A DNA stretch of 64,000 nucleotides from JAICYJ01 sp035695105 (lineage in GTDB: Bacteria; Actinomycetota; Thermoleophilia; Gaiellales; JAICJC01). The stretch is from contig DASSEV010000048.1 in assembly GCA_035695105.1 (NCBI GenBank), positions 1-64,000 on the forward strand. Direction: 5' to 3'. The translations under genes were made by a program, and so were the position numbers. This document shows, piece by piece, positions 8,362 through 16,900 of this stretch. Position 1 is the first letter of the stretch; each line of letters starts with the position of its first letter. The notes under the pieces are model-generated. The model was not told the DNA's origin. It ran no database searches and worked only from the letters and a program-made list of their open reading frames with translations.

Positions 8362-9942
8362 ATGCCGCGCATCGATACGCACCTCGACGTCCGGGGCGAT
8401 GAGTTCAGGCGAAACCGCGAGCATATGCGAGAGCTCGTCGCCGACCTCGAGCGGCGGCTGGAGCGCGTCCGCGCCGGCGGCGGCCCGGCTCAGGTGGAGC
8501 GGCACCGCTCGCGCGGCAAGCTGCTGGCCCGCGAGCGGGTCGAGCGGCTCGTCGACCCCGGCGCCGCCTTCCTCGAGCTGTCGCCGCTCGCCGCCGAGGG
8601 GCTCTACGAGGACGAGGCGCCGGGCGCCGGCATCGTCACCGGGATCGGCCCCGTGGCCGGGCGGCCGTGCATGATCGTCGCCAACGACGCGACGGTGAAG
8701 GGCGGCACCTACTACCCCATCACCGTCAAGAAGCACCTCCGCGCCCAGGAGGTGGCGGCGCAGAACCGCCTCCCCTGCATCTACCTGGTCGACTCCGGCG
8801 GCGCCTTCCTGCCGCTGCAGGCCGACGTCTTCCCCGACCGCGAGCACTTCGGCCGCATCTTCTACAACCAGGCGCGCATGTCGGCACAGCGGATCCCGCA
8901 GATCGCCGTCGTGATGGGCTCGAGCACGGCCGGCGGTGCGTATGTCCCCGCCATGTGCGACGAGACCGTGATCGTCCGCGGCACCGGCACCATCTTCCTC
9001 GGCGGCCCGCCCCTGGTGAAGGCCGCGACCGGCGAGGACGTCACCGCCGAGGAGCTCGGCGGTGCCGATGTCCACGCGCGCACGTCGGGCGTCGTCGACC
9101 ACATGGCGAACGACGACGAGCACGCCCTGCGGATCGCCCGCGGCATCGTTCGCACGCTCGGCAACGTGCCGGACGCCTCCCCCACCCGCGACCCCCGGCC
9201 GCCGGCTCTCGACCCGGAGGAGCTGCACGGCGCGATCCCCCGCGACCCGCGCCAGGGCTACGACGTCCGCGAGGTGATCGGCCGTATCGTCGACGGGTCG
9301 CTGCTGCACGAGTTCAAGGCGCTCTACGGCGACACGCTGGTCTGCGGCTTCGCCCACATCCACGGCATGCCGGTCGGCGTCATCGCCAACAACGGCATCC
9401 TCTTCTCGGAGTCCGCCCTGAAGGGCGCCCACTTCGTCGAGCTCGCCGCCGCTCGGGGCATCCCGCTCGTCTTCCTGCAGAACATCACCGGATTCATGGT
9501 CGGCCGCGAGTACGAGGCCGGCGGCATCGCGAAGGACGGCGCCAAGATGGTCATGGCCGTCTCGTGCGCCGAGGTGCCGAAGTTCACCGTCGTGATCGGC
9601 GGCAGCTACGGCGCCGGCAACTACGCCATGTGCGGCCGCGCCTACTCGCCGCGGCAGCTGTGGATGTGGCCGAACGCGCGTATCTCGGTGATGGGCGGCC
9701 GCCAGGCCGCCCGGGTGCTCTCGACTGTGCGCGGTGAGATGACGGACGAGGAGCGCGAGCAGTTCGAGGCGCCGATCGTCGACACCTACGAGCGCGAGGG
9801 GTCGCCGTGGTACTCGACCGCACGCCTCTGGGACGACGGCGTCATCGACCCCCGCGACACGCGTCGCGTGCTCGCCCTCGGCCTCGCGGCGGCGGCCGGA
9901 GCCGGCACGCCGCCCACGACCTACGGGGTGTTCCGGATGTGA
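8362..9942 (+). CDS. acyl-CoA carboxylase beta subunit, probably 3-methylcrotonyl-CoA carboxylase
   Basis: A 526-residue carboxyltransferase with the two crotonase-like halves of the biotin-dependent carboxylase beta family. GSSTAGGAYVPAMCDE in the N-terminal half and GGSYGAGNYAMCGRAY in the C-terminal half are CoA- and biotin-site segments typical of methylcrotonyl-CoA carboxylase. The operon (enoyl-CoA hydratase, biotinylated alpha subunit, HMG-CoA lyase) matches leucine/isovalerate degradation and supports MCC over propionyl-CoA carboxylase. It would transfer carboxyl from biotin to 3-methylcrotonyl-CoA. The stop overlaps the next GTG start by 4 bp. Confidence 0.85.
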   Translation: MPRIDTHLDVRGDEFRRNREHMRELVADLERRLERVRAGGGPAQVERHRSRGKLLARERVERLVDPGAAFLELSPLAAEGLYEDEAPGAGIVTGIGPVAGRPCMIVANDATVKGGTYYPITVKKHLRAQEVAAQNRLPCIYLVDSGGAFLPLQADVFPDREHFGRIFYNQARMSAQRIPQIAVVMGSSTAGGAYVPAMCDETVIVRGTGTIFLGGPPLVKAATGEDVTAEELGGADVHARTSGVVDHMANDDEHALRIARGIVRTLGNVPDASPTRDPRPPALDPEELHGAIPRDPRQGYDVREVIGRIVDGSLLHEFKALYGDTLVCGFAHIHGMPVGVIANNGILFSESALKGAHFVELAAARGIPLVFLQNITGFMVGREYEAGGIAKDGAKMVMAVSCAEVPKFTVVIGGSYGAGNYAMCGRAYSPRQLWMWPNARISVMGGRQAARVLSTVRGEMTDEEREQFEAPIVDTYEREGSPWYSTARLWDDGVIDPRDTRRVLALGLAAAAGAGTPPTTYGVFRM

Positions 9943-10712
9943 GCGAGGTGCTGCTGACACGGGATGGGCCGGTCGCGACGATCACCATCAACCGGCCCGA
10001 GATCCGGAACGCCGTCGGGCCGTCGATCATCGCCCAGCTGACCCAGCTGTTCCAGGTGCTGTCGGTCGACGACACGCGCGTGGTGGTGCTCACCGGTGCG
10101 GGCACCGCCTTCTCGGCCGGCGCCGACATCGACTGGATGCGCGCCAGCCGCGACCTGACGATGGAGCAGAACGTGGCCGACGCGGCCGCGGCGCGCACGA
10201 TGTTCGAGACGATGGACGCCTGCCTGAAGCCGGTCGTCGCGCGTGTCAACGGAGCGGCGCTCGGGGGTGGCGTCGGGCTCGTTGCCTGTGCAGACATTGC
10301 GATCGCCGTGGAGGGCGCCGTGTTCGGCTTCAGCGAGGTGCGGCTGGGCCTGATCCCCGCGATGATCTCCCCGTACGTCCTGCGCTCGATCGGGCCCGGC
10401 CACGCCCGGGCGCTCTTCACCAGCGGCCGCCGCTTCGACGCGGCCGATGCGCTCCGCCTCGGCCTCGTCCACCAGGTGGTCGGCGCCGACGGCCTGGACG
10501 GCGCAGTCGCCGTTACCTGCTCGGAGCTGCTGCGCGCGGGGCCGCACGCCGTCGCGGCCGCCAAGCGGCTCGTGCGCGACGCCACCGCGGGATTTTCGTT
10601 GCCCGATCTGGCGGAGCGCCTGGCCGACCTGCGGGCCCGGCCCGAGGCGCAGGAGGGGCTGTCCGCCTTCCTCGAGAAGCGGGATCCGTATTGGACATCG
10701 AACGGCTCCTGA
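9939..10712 (+). CDS. enoyl-CoA hydratase, probably methylglutaconyl-CoA hydratase
   Basis: A 257-residue crotonase-fold protein starting with GTG in a GTGA overlap. It has the oxyanion-hole segments SAGADIDWM and GAALGGGVGLVACAD and the FGFSEVRLGLIPA region that usually holds the catalytic glutamate. Placed between the two carboxylase subunits, it most likely hydrates 3-methylglutaconyl-CoA to HMG-CoA. A general crotonase role cannot be excluded from sequence alone. It overlaps the following alpha-subunit gene by 22 bp. Confidence 0.82.
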   Translation: MSEVLLTRDGPVATITINRPEIRNAVGPSIIAQLTQLFQVLSVDDTRVVVLTGAGTAFSAGADIDWMRASRDLTMEQNVADAAAARTMFETMDACLKPVVARVNGAALGGGVGLVACADIAIAVEGAVFGFSEVRLGLIPAMISPYVLRSIGPGHARALFTSGRRFDAADALRLGLVHQVVGADGLDGAVAVTCSELLRAGPHAVAAAKRLVRDATAGFSLPDLAERLADLRARPEAQEGLSAFLEKRDPYWTSNGS

Positions 10713-12400
10713 TCGCCAACCGCGGAGAGATCGCGGTGCGGGTGATCCGCGCATGCCGTGAGCTCGGCATCGCGCCGGTTGCCATCCACGAGCCGGACGA
10801 CCGCGACGCGCTGCACGCCGAGCTGGCCGACGAGGCCCACGAGGTGCCGAGCTATCTCGACGCCGCGGCCATCGTCGCCGCGGCCGCGGGCTGCGACGCC
10901 GTTCACCCGGGCTACGGCTACCTGGCCGAGAATCCCGAGTTCGCGGAGGCCGTGCTGCGCAGCGGCCTGGTCTGGGTGGGGCCGCCGCCCGCGGCAATGC
11001 GGGCGCTGGGCGACAAGATCGAGGCGCGGCGGCTGGCGGAGGCGGCGGGAGTGCCGGTCGTGCCGGGGTACGCCGGCCTGCTGCTCGACGACGACACGCT
11101 CGTGCGCGAGGCGGAGCGGCTGGGCATGCCGCTGCTGGTCAAGGCCGCCGCCGGCGGCGGCGGGCGCGGCATGCGCGCGGTCGATCATCCCGACGGCCTC
11201 CGCGACGCGATCGCCGCAGCCCGCCGGGAAGCCGCCGCCGCGTTCGCCGACGACCGGGTCTTCCTCGAGCGCCGCGTGCCGGCCGCCCGGCACGTCGAGG
11301 TGCAGGTGCTGTGCGACGCGCACGGCGCAGGCGTGCATCTCGGGGAGCGCGACTGCTCGATCCAACGCCGTCACCAGAAGATCGTCGAGGAGGCCCCGTC
11401 GCCCGCCGTCGACGGCGAGCTGCGCGCCGCGCTCGGCGCCGCCGCGCTCGCCATCGCCGCGGCCGCCGGGTACACCGGTGCAGGCACCGCCGAGTTCCTG
11501 CTCGACGAGGACGGCGGCTGGAGCTTCCTCGAGCTGAACGCACGCCTGCAGGTCGAGCACCCGGTCACGGAGGCCGTGTGCGGCCTCGACCTGGTGCGCG
11601 CCCAGCTCGCCGTCGCGGCCGGCGGCCCGCTGGAGCTGGAGCAGCAGGACGTGCTGCTGCGGGGGCACGCGATCGAGTGCCGGCTGTATGCGGAGGATCC
11701 CGCCGCGGGGTTCCTCCCGGCAACGGGGACGCTGCGGCGGTTCCGCCTGCCGAGCTGGCCGGGGGTGCGCTGCGACAGCGGCGTGCGGGCCGGCGACCGG
11801 GTCGGCGTCCGCTACGACCCGCTGCTCGCCAAGCTGATCGCCTACGGCGAGGATCGCGATGCCTGCGTCGAGCGCCTGTCGGCCGCGCTGGCCGAAACGG
11901 TGGTGCTCGGGGTGACCACCAACCTCGGCTTCCTGCGGTGGGCCGTCGACCACCCCCGGTTCCGGAGCGGCCTCGCCACGACGTCGTTCGTCGACGAGGA
12001 GTGGTCTCCGGCGCTCGCCCCGGAGCTCCCCGACGGCGTTGCCAGGTCGGACGCCGGCGTCTGGCACGCCTTCGGTGACGCGGGCCCGGATCCGGAGGTG
12101 CTGGTCGACGGCGATCACGCCCTCTACCGCGGATGGGCCTTTGTTCTGGGCGGAGAGGACGACGAGGGGGCGGCCGCCGCCCCGGCCGGGGGATCGCTGG
12201 CCGCGCCAATGCCGGGGACGGTGCTGCGGGTCCTGGTCTCTCCAGGTGACCAGGTGTCGGCGGGTCAGACGCTCGTGCTGCTCGAGGCGATGAAGATGGA
12301 GCTGGCTGTTGCCGCTCCCGGCGACGGCACCGTCTCGGCCGTGCACGTCGAGGCCGGCCAGCTGGTGCAGGGCGGCGCCGCCCTGGCGGAGATCGAATGA
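10691..12400 (+). CDS. acyl-CoA carboxylase alpha subunit (biotin carboxylase plus BCCP)
   Basis: A 569-residue biotin carboxylase. The N-terminal domain shows LLIANRGEIAVRVIRACRE and HPGYGYLAEN. The ATP-grasp domain shows KAAAGGGGRGMR and GERDCSIQRRHQKIVEEAP, and the C-terminal biotinyl domain ends with the biotinylation motif EAMKME near residue 535. It is shorter than mitochondrial MccA (over 650), with a reduced region between the carboxylase and biotinyl domains where the BT domain normally lies. It starts with TTG (10691), 22 bp inside the preceding gene; no ATG or GTG fits better. With the beta subunit it forms the carboxylase holoenzyme. Confidence 0.88.
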   Translation: MDIERLLIANRGEIAVRVIRACRELGIAPVAIHEPDDRDALHAELADEAHEVPSYLDAAAIVAAAAGCDAVHPGYGYLAENPEFAEAVLRSGLVWVGPPPAAMRALGDKIEARRLAEAAGVPVVPGYAGLLLDDDTLVREAERLGMPLLVKAAAGGGGRGMRAVDHPDGLRDAIAAARREAAAAFADDRVFLERRVPAARHVEVQVLCDAHGAGVHLGERDCSIQRRHQKIVEEAPSPAVDGELRAALGAAALAIAAAAGYTGAGTAEFLLDEDGGWSFLELNARLQVEHPVTEAVCGLDLVRAQLAVAAGGPLELEQQDVLLRGHAIECRLYAEDPAAGFLPATGTLRRFRLPSWPGVRCDSGVRAGDRVGVRYDPLLAKLIAYGEDRDACVERLSAALAETVVLGVTTNLGFLRWAVDHPRFRSGLATTSFVDEEWSPALAPELPDGVARSDAGVWHAFGDAGPDPEVLVDGDHALYRGWAFVLGGEDDEGAAAAPAGGSLAAPMPGTVLRVLVSPGDQVSAGQTLVLLEAMKMELAVAAPGDGTVSAVHVEAGQLVQGGAALAEIE

Positions 12401-13251
12401 GCGGCGACCACGTCACCGTCGTCGAGGTCGGGCCGCGCGACGGCCTCCAGAACGAGGATCGGATCCTCACCGCCGACGCGAAGGTGCGGTTCGTGGAGCT
12501 GCTCGCCGACGCGGGGCTGTCCGTCGTCGAGGTCACCTCGTTCGTGCGCCCCGACACGGTGCCTCAGCTGGCCGACGCCGGCGAGGTGCTTCCCCGCATC
12601 CATCGTCGCGCGGGCGTGCGCTATCCGGTGCTCGTGCCGAACATGCGCGGCTTCGACCGCGCGGTGGCGGCCGGCGCCGACGCGATCGCCGTGTTCACCG
12701 CTGCGTCGGAGGCGTTCGCGCAGGCGAACATCCGGATGAGCATCGCCGAGTCGATCGAGGCGTTCCGGCCGGTGGTGACCGCCGGGCGCGAGCGCGGGAT
12801 GTGGGTGCGGGGCTACGTCTCCACCGCCTTCGGCTGCCCCTATGGGGGCGCCGTCAAGCCGGAGGACGCCGTGCGCGTCGCCGCCGAGCTGGCCGAGCTC
12901 GGATGCGACGAGCTGTCGATCGGCGACACGATCGGCGTGGCCGAGCCGGCTGACGTGGACCGCGTGGTGACGGCGCTGCTCGATCGCCTTCCCGCCGACC
13001 GGCTGGCGCTGCACCTGCACGACACGCGCGGCCGTGCGCTGGAGAACGCCGCGGCCGGCCTGCGCCTCGGGATACGGACGTTCGACGGCTCGGCCGCAGG
13101 GCTCGGAGGATGCCCGTTCGCGCCGGGCGCCCCCGGCAACCTGGCGACCGAGACACTGGTTGCCTGGCTGCGCGCCGAGGGCCTCCGAACCGGCGTCGAC
13201 GAGCCGGCCCTGGCCCGTGCGGCGGCCTACGTCCGCGACCAGCTCAGCTGA
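12397..13251 (+). CDS. hydroxymethylglutaryl-CoA lyase
   Basis: A 284-residue TIM-barrel lyase splitting HMG-CoA into acetoacetate and acetyl-CoA, the last step of leucine breakdown. It shows EVGPRDGLQNE at the N terminus, the metal-binding HLHDTRG, and the active-site loop GLGGCPFAPGAPGN with the catalytic Cys. It starts in ATGA overlap with the alpha subunit and closes the operon. Its stop overlaps the end of the convergent cyclophilin gene by 8 bp. Confidence 0.9.
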   Translation: MSGDHVTVVEVGPRDGLQNEDRILTADAKVRFVELLADAGLSVVEVTSFVRPDTVPQLADAGEVLPRIHRRAGVRYPVLVPNMRGFDRAVAAGADAIAVFTAASEAFAQANIRMSIAESIEAFRPVVTAGRERGMWVRGYVSTAFGCPYGGAVKPEDAVRVAAELAELGCDELSIGDTIGVAEPADVDRVVTALLDRLPADRLALHLHDTRGRALENAAAGLRLGIRTFDGSAAGLGGCPFAPGAPGNLATETLVAWLRAEGLRTGVDEPALARAAAYVRDQLS

Positions 13252-13705
13252 CGGTCACCTTCTCCATCCGCACGTCGTCGACCGGCCGGTCGCGTGCGTC
13301 AGTGGCGGTCGACTGGATCTCGTCGACCACGTCCATGCCGCCCGTCACGCGGCCGAAGGCGGTGTGCTTGCCGTCCAGCCAGGGCGTTGCCTCGGCGGTG
13401 ACGATGAAGAACTGGCTGCCGTTCGTGTTCGGGCCGGCGTTCGCCATGGCCAGCGTGCCCCGCTCGATCTTGTGGTGGTTGATCTCGTCGGCGAACGTGT
13501 AGCCGGGGCCGCCGGTGCCCGTGCCCTGCGGGCAGCCGCCCTGGATCATGAAGTCGGGGATGACGCGGTGGAACACGAGGCCGTCGTAGAAGCCGTCGTT
13601 CGCGAGCTTCGCGAAGTTGGCAACGGTCTCCGGTGCGTCGTCGGTGAACAGCTCCAGCTCGATGGTGCCGTGGTTGGTCTCGATGGTGGCCGTCTGGTTC
13701 GCCAT
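13244..13705 (-). CDS. cyclophilin-type peptidyl-prolyl isomerase
   Basis: A 153-residue single-domain cyclophilin. It shows NFAKLANDGFYDGLVFHRVIPDFMIQGG, GTGGPGY, AMANAGPNTNGSQFFI and FGRVTGGMDVV, covering the active-site Arg, Phe and Trp/Phe regions. No signal peptide is visible, so it is probably cytoplasmic. The start is fixed by a good Shine-Dalgarno (AAGGAG, 5 nt before the ATG at 13705); a longer in-frame version from 13735 lacks one. Its 3' end overlaps the HMG-CoA lyase gene on the other strand. Confidence 0.93.
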   Translation of the reverse strand: MANQTATIETNHGTIELELFTDDAPETVANFAKLANDGFYDGLVFHRVIPDFMIQGGCPQGTGTGGPGYTFADEINHHKIERGTLAMANAGPNTNGSQFFIVTAEATPWLDGKHTAFGRVTGGMDVVDEIQSTATDARDRPVDDVRMEKVTVS

Positions 13706-13996
13706 GCGCGCTCCTTGTCTGAGGATCGGCCCCACGGTAGCTCGATGATCGATTCCACGACGCCGCCCCTCTGACCGTACGGGTTCCCATAGGAGGACCG
13801 TTGCGAAGGGGCTGCCGCCGAGAGCCGTCGCATCGCGGCGTCCTCGGTCGGGCCGATATTACCGATATCGCGCCCTCCCTCGATCCTTGCGCTGCTCGCC
13901 TCTCGACCGCTCAGACGGCGCGGAGCCTTGGGATCGACCATCTGAGCGCCGCTCAACTCGTCACGAGCGCTGGCGAATACCCGATTACGCACACGG
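13706..13996. other. intergenic region before the giant gene
   Basis: About 290 bp between the divergently transcribed cyclophilin and giant-repeat genes. It contains the cyclophilin Shine-Dalgarno, an inverted repeat CGATAT-TACCG-ATATCG at 13854-13870, and no clear open frame. I see no confident -35/-10 pair or Shine-Dalgarno for the giant gene. Confidence 0.5.
13854..13870. promoter_or_regulatory. inverted repeat CGATAT-N5-ATATCG
   Basis: A perfect 6-bp inverted repeat with a 5-nt centre, AT-rich against its surroundings, about 130 bp before the giant gene start. Its symmetry suits a dimeric repressor. No protein can be assigned. Confidence 0.35.
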
Positions 13997-16900
13997 ATGT
14001 GCAAACCAAGACGGTCGAAAAGGATGTTGACCAACAATTTTCGGACTCCGCTCGCCCTGCGCGCGCTCGTCGCCCTCGCCGCCGCATGCCTGGCCGCGGG
14101 CGCACCCGGCGCCGCCTCCGCGATGCCGGTCGGCAGCTCGGCGATCGGCAGCATCACGATCGCGCTGACGCGCCATCCGCAGCCGGTGTCCGGCACCCCC
14201 CGCGCCGAGTTCGGCTGGCGCACCACCGGCATCGTCGGCGAGACCCGCTGCAAGCTCGACGGCGCCGCCTACACGTACTGCAGGGGCAACCCGGGCATCT
14301 ACGGCGGTCTGGCCGACGGACGGCACACCTTCACCGTGCGGGTGCGAAACGGCTATCGCGTCACGGCGAAGGCGACGTTCACCTGGCTGGTGGACACGAC
14401 GGCGCCGACCGTGCCGGACGTCTCCGGCGGATCCGCCGCCTGGCGCAACGCCGCCTCTGCCGCAGTGGCGGCGACCGGCAGCACCGATGCGCTGAGCGGA
14501 ATGGCGGGCTACCAGTGGCGGGTGTCGACCGACGGCTCCGCCTGGAGTGCGCCGGCCGCCGGCGCCACGGCCACCGTGCGGGCGCAGGGCGTGAGCTACG
14601 TCCAGTTCCGGAGCGTTGACAGGGCCGGGAACACGTCGGCGTGGTCGCCGGCCGGCCACCCCGTCGAGAGCATGGTGCGGCTCGATCGCACACCGCCCAC
14701 GGCGCCTACGGTGATCGGCGGCTCACCCTCGTGGCAGGACGCGGCGTCGGTCACCATCGACGGAGCCGCCTCCACGGACGCTCGGTCGGGCGTCGACCAT
14801 TACGAGTACCGCGAGTCGGTGGACGGCGGCCCGTGGTCCTCGCCGCAGCAGGGGACGGCGGACACGGTCACCCGCGAGGGCCAGACAGTCGTGCAGTTCC
14901 GCGCGGTCGACGCGGCCGGCAACGCCGGAGCCTGGACGCCCGCCACGCCGGGCGCGGAGAACACCGTCCGGCTCGACCGCTCCGGCCCGAGCGATCCGAT
15001 CGTCACCGGCGGCTCCTCGGGCTGGCGCTCAGCCGCGTCGGTGACCGTGTCGGCCTCTGGCTCCGTCGACACCGGGTTCGGCGTCGACCGCTATGAGTAC
15101 CGCACGTCGGTGGACGGGGGCACGACGTGGAGCTCGCCGCTGACGGGCACCTCGGTCACGGTCTCCGCGGAGGGCCAGACGTTCGTCCAGTTCCGCGCCC
15201 TCGACACGGCCGGCAATCCCTCCGACTGGGCGCCGGACGCCGGCGACGCCGCCGGCATCGTCCGCCTCGACCGCACGGCGCCGGTAGACCCGACCGTCGG
15301 CATCACGCCCGCCGGCTGGCAGAGCGCACCCAGCATCGAGGTGTTCGCCGGCGGGGCGACGGATGCCCTGTCCGGCGTCGACCACTACCAGTTCCGGTCG
15401 TCGGCCGATGGAGGCACGACCTGGACTGCGCCGGTGGACGGCGCCACGGGATGGGTCTCGCAGGAGGGGGCGACGATCGTGCAGTTCCGCGCAGTCGATG
15501 CCGCCGGCAACCTCTCGGCGTGGGCGCCCGCCACCGCCGGCCCGGCGAACACCGTGAACATCGACCACACCGCGCCGGCGCCGCCGAGCGTGGTTGGAGG
15601 CTCCGCGGGATGGCAGACCGGCGCCTCGATCGCCGTGTCCGCCATCGGCGGCAGCGACGCGCTCTCGGGGCTCGACCACGACGAGTACCGCACGTCGACG
15701 GACGGCGGGGACACCTGGTCGGCGCCGTCGCCAGGCACGCTCGTGAACGTCACCGCCGAGGGCGAGACGCTGGTGCAGTTCCGCACCGTGGACGCCGCCG
15801 GGAATCCCTCGACCTGGGTGCCGTCGTCCGGCACGGCCGGCACGGTGCGCCTCGATCGCACGGCGCCGGGCGACCCCGCCGTAGCCGGCGGCTCCCTGGC
15901 GTGGCAGAGCGCCGCGTCCGTCACCGTGTCGGCGACGGGCGGGCCGGACACGGGCAGCGGGGTTGCCGGGTACAGCTACCGCACCTCGACCGACGGCGGC
16001 GTCAGCTGGAGCACCCCTGCCGCCGGAGGCGCCGCCGTGATCTCGGCGGAGGGCGAGACCCTCGTCCAGTTCCAGGCTGTGGATGCCGCCGGCAACACCT
16101 CGGGCTGGGCGCCGGCCGCCCCGACCGCGGGCAGCACGGTGCGGATCGACCGCACCGCCCCCACCGCCCCGGTGGTCGGAGGCGGCTCGCTGGCATGGCA
16201 GAGCGTCGGCTCGGCCCAGGTGTCGGCGGACGGCGGGACGGACTCGCTGTCGGGAGTCGACCACTACGACTACCGGGTGTCCACGGACGGCGGCGCCTCG
16301 TGGGGCGCGCCGGCGCCCGGATCGGCGGACGTCGTGACCGCGGAGGGCCAGACCGTCCTCCAGTTCCGCACCGTCGACGCCGCCGGCAACACCTCCGGCT
16401 GGGCTCCGGCCGTGCCCAACGCCGGCTCCACCGTCCGCATCGACCGGACGCCGCCGCCGGCACCTTCGGCGACCGGCGGGTCGCTTGCCTGGCAGAACAC
16501 CGCACAGGTGACGGTGTCTGCCGCCGGCGCGGCCGATCCGCTCAGCGGCGTGGCGGCCTACGAGTACCGCACCTCGACCGACGGCGGCGGCACGTGGTCG
16601 CTGGCAGCCGCCGGGTCCTTTGTCTCGGCGACGAACGAGGGTGAGACGCTGGTGCAGTTCCGCGCCACGGACACGGCCGGCAACGTCTCCGCGTGGGGCC
16701 CGTCGGCGGGCTCGGCGGGCGGCACGGCCCGGATCGATCGCACGGCGCCCTCCGCGCCGACGGTTTCCGGCGGATCGCTGTCGTGGCAGAGCACGGCCTC
16801 CGTGACGGTGACGGCGTCCGGCGCCACCGACTCGCCCGGCAGCGGCATCGCGTCCTATCAGTACCGGACGTCGACCGACGGCGGGGTCACGTGGGGCCCG

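Noticed and set aside
9842..12346. Long antisense open frame opposite the carboxylase and enoyl-CoA hydratase genes
   Set aside because: GC-rich coding DNA creates open frames on the opposite strand. The sense frames here carry clear family motifs and the antisense translation is low-complexity and unlike any known fold.
13980..14060. Possible c-di-GMP-I (GEMM) riboswitch before the giant gene (ACGCACA, GCAAACC, CGAAA)
   Set aside because: The three short matches occur but the following conserved core (GGGACGCAAAGC-like) and the second stem are absent, and the segment overlaps the start codons.
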